From NCBI GenBank assembly GCA_016288825.1, contig JAEELH010000189.1, positions 1 through 52,516 on the forward strand: a stretch of DNA of 52,516 nt, in the 5' to 3' direction. Both the position numbers and the translations under genes were made by a program. Numbering within the stretch: position 1 is the first letter of the stretch; each line of letters starts with the position of its first letter. A model generated the notes under the pieces. It made no database searches. It was not told where the DNA came from and saw nothing but the letters and a program-made list of their open reading frames with translations. Positions 51,057-52,516 of this stretch are shown in pieces. The DNA comes from Lachnospiraceae bacterium. GTDB taxonomy: Bacteria; Bacillota; Clostridia; Lachnospirales; Lachnospiraceae.

Positions 51057-52516
51057 ATGTCAGAAGCTTCCATGATGGAACAAAAGAATAAGACGTTAGA
51101 AACTATGGTCAATCAAGTGCCGGAGCAGCTTCAGCATGAGAATGACCTTGTCCATCAAAATATGATCGCCGGCCAGTATACCGTCCTTGAAAAAAGCGAT
51201 ATGCTAAAAAACGGTAGTTATAAAACGGGGAAGAAGACTCAGCAAAAAAGCGGTCATAAGAATTCTCCGGAGATGGTATTGATCCTCGAAGAGGCCGACG
51301 CCCTTGAGATGCTCATCAGCTCGCTTTCATTTGATACAAGTGACGCAGGAACTTTTATGTCCGTTGCGGATACCCTTATTGACCGTATGAAGCGGCTTGT
51401 GGAAAAGTGCGATGCTTATTTGGAGAAGAAAACGCCAAAGAGCTCATTCGGAAAAGCACGCTATCGTATGGTTACGCAGATGGCAGATACGCTGGATCGC
51501 GATATCATTGGCCTTCAGGATAAGTCGCAGGCTTTTTTGGAACTCCCTGCGGAGGAAAAGGCCCGGGTCAATACCTGGGAAGAGTTTCTTAATTGGGAGA
51601 GAGTAGAGGTCTTAAGAAACGGCGAGAATGATGTCAAGATCTCAAAAAGCGGCGGTAATACTTCCGATGTCCTTATAGTTGAAAAGGGTAAAGAAAAGTC
51701 CTTTTTTAAACATGAAGAGGCGCTTTCCACGCTTGATATCAAGAGAATTTATGCAGATCATAAAAAGAAGTTCTTAAATGGACGGAAACCCAAGGATTTT
51801 AGAAATGATCCTGCAGAATACTATGCTAATGAGTTTTTTAAGGCATTTTATATCCACTGTATCGAAATGTACGAAATGAGGCCCTATGCTCAAAGATATC
51901 TTAAGGGTATTTTTTCCGGAGATGGTTTTGAAGACATAAAGAGTTTTACTAAAAAATTGAATGAGATCGCAAATTACAGGAATATTAACGATGTTATTTC
52001 GGATATTGAAAGTATTGAATCCGAGACGGAACGCAATGCGATCAAAAAGCGGGTGGGGGACATCTTCACCGCTATGCGAAAGGAAGCATTATCCTCCGAC
52101 CTGGCTGAGAGGGTAGCAAAGATAAGTCCCGGCGAGACCCTTGCAAAGCGTAATGTGGCAGCCAGCCGTGTTGCAAAACTTCTTGGGATAAGTTCTGTTC
52201 TTCCGAAAAGTGAGATGGTTGCCATAGAGGCGGATGGGAAAAAACAATACGGCGTTCTCATGGCCGAGGCAAAAGGGATCCCATTTTACAAGTTCTATTA
52301 CGACCAAGTTGGCGAGGAATATAAAAATAAAAAGCTTATTTATTCCCCCGACGCCATGAGGGATCTTATGAACCTTCAGATCCTTGACACTCTTTGCGGT
52401 CAGACGGATCGCCATATCGCCAATATTATGGCAGACGTAGAAATAAGGGAAATTGACGGGGAGCAGAGGGTTATCATTAAAAAAATTACGGGAATAGACA
52501 GTGATCTTAGTTTTGG
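51057..52516 (+). CDS. PI3/4-kinase-like protein with shared Cys-Tyr-Pro-GKxR module (partial)
   Basis: The gene starts ATG 51057 (AAAGGAGAAG upstream) and runs off the window; 486 residues are visible. Residues 70-139 are the shared module: Ser70-Pro-Glu-Met, then Cys118-x2-Tyr121, Pro127, Gly132-Lys-x-Arg135 and Val139. The N-lobe of the kinase follows: Lys218 in SFFKHEE as the ATP Lys candidate, and NVAASRVAKLLG (from 366) as an alpha-C-like helix. The catalytic loop GQTDRHIANIM (Asp451, Arg, His453, Asn456) matches the PI3K/PI4K superfamily pattern. Ile-Asp481-Ser-Asp483-Leu-Ser-Phe-Gly begins the metal-binding loop. The substrate may be lipid or protein; this class also includes bacterial effector kinases. 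No signal peptide. It follows the PPDK-like gene by about 80 bases. Confidence 0.85.
   Translation, partial: MSEASMMEQKNKTLETMVNQVPEQLQHENDLVHQNMIAGQYTVLEKSDMLKNGSYKTGKKTQQKSGHKNSPEMVLILEEADALEMLISSLSFDTSDAGTFMSVADTLIDRMKRLVEKCDAYLEKKTPKSSFGKARYRMVTQMADTLDRDIIGLQDKSQAFLELPAEEKARVNTWEEFLNWERVEVLRNGENDVKISKSGGNTSDVLIVEKGKEKSFFKHEEALSTLDIKRIYADHKKKFLNGRKPKDFRNDPAEYYANEFFKAFYIHCIEMYEMRPYAQRYLKGIFSGDGFEDIKSFTKKLNEIANYRNINDVISDIESIESETERNAIKKRVGDIFTAMRKEALSSDLAERVAKISPGETLAKRNVAASRVAKLLGISSVLPKSEMVAIEADGKKQYGVLMAEAKGIPFYKFYYDQVGEEYKNKKLIYSPDAMRDLMNLQILDTLCGQTDRHIANIMADVEIREIDGEQRVIIKKITGIDSDLSF

Overview
The window looks like a piece of a secondary replicon (plasmid or chromid) of an anaerobic Gram-positive bacterium of the Lachnospiraceae, most likely a Butyrivibrio or Pseudobutyrivibrio relative. 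The reasons are strong Shine-Dalgarno sites, lipobox and Gram-positive signal peptides, the mix of protein families, and a complete replication/partition core near the middle (25.2-28.4 kb). That core holds a ParA ATPase, a small ribbon-helix-helix ParB-like partner, an iteron-rich origin and a Rep initiator with its own promoter. The genus is an inference; no rRNA or tRNA gene, transposase or CRISPR array was seen.

Layout. 0-7.1 kb (minus strand): two tiny overlapping ORFs, a solute-binding lipoprotein paired with a hybrid histidine kinase, and a three-gene operon of unknown function. 7.2-12.6 kb: a secreted protein with two cystatin-like repeats, a His/Ser-rich zinc-ribbon membrane protein, a frameshifted YdcF-like gene, a PAS-GGDEF-EAL protein and a SEC-C protein. 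12.6-17.4 kb: a large uncharacterised protein, a 42-residue ORF, NudC, a WYL regulator and a radical SAM protein. 17.6-24.8 kb: an antibiotic-resistance-type ABC-F protein behind a probable attenuator, an oxidoreductase, clpS-clpA, a membrane diguanylate cyclase and a second cystatin-like protein. 25.2-28.4 kb: the replicon core. 28.7-32.2 kb: an acetyltransferase, Aat, a secreted transglutaminase-like protein and a PrsW-like protease. 32.2-32.7 kb: a repeat array followed by a GC-rich segment full of hairpins. 32.7-41.9 kb: a long run of closely spaced plus-strand genes (esterase lipoprotein, secreted double phosphatase, YbaK, DeoC, FNT channel, acetyltransferase, histidine phosphatase) ending in a PrsW / zinc-ribbon / ECF sigma / membrane anti-sigma-like cluster. 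41.9-52.5 kb: a secreted protein, LemA with DUF2207, a CotH-kinase surface protein, a KaiC-like/PPDK-ATP-grasp fusion, and a kinase cut off by the window end.

The most novel signal is a helical module shared by three otherwise unrelated large proteins: the 433-residue protein at 5812-7113, the 558-residue protein at 12614-14290, and the truncated protein starting at 51057. The pattern is Cys-x2-Tyr, then Pro, then Gly-Lys-x-Arg and Val. In the third protein it precedes a domain with the hallmarks of the phosphatidylinositol 3/4-kinase superfamily (GxxDRHxxNIM, then an Ile-Asp metal-binding motif). This suggests a family of proteins built on one shared module, with different ends, one of them a eukaryote-like kinase.

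Other themes are c-di-GMP turnover, a probable N-degron set (Aat, ClpS, ClpA) on one replicon, intramembrane proteolysis coupled to an ECF sigma factor, and a cell surface rich in small secreted proteins.
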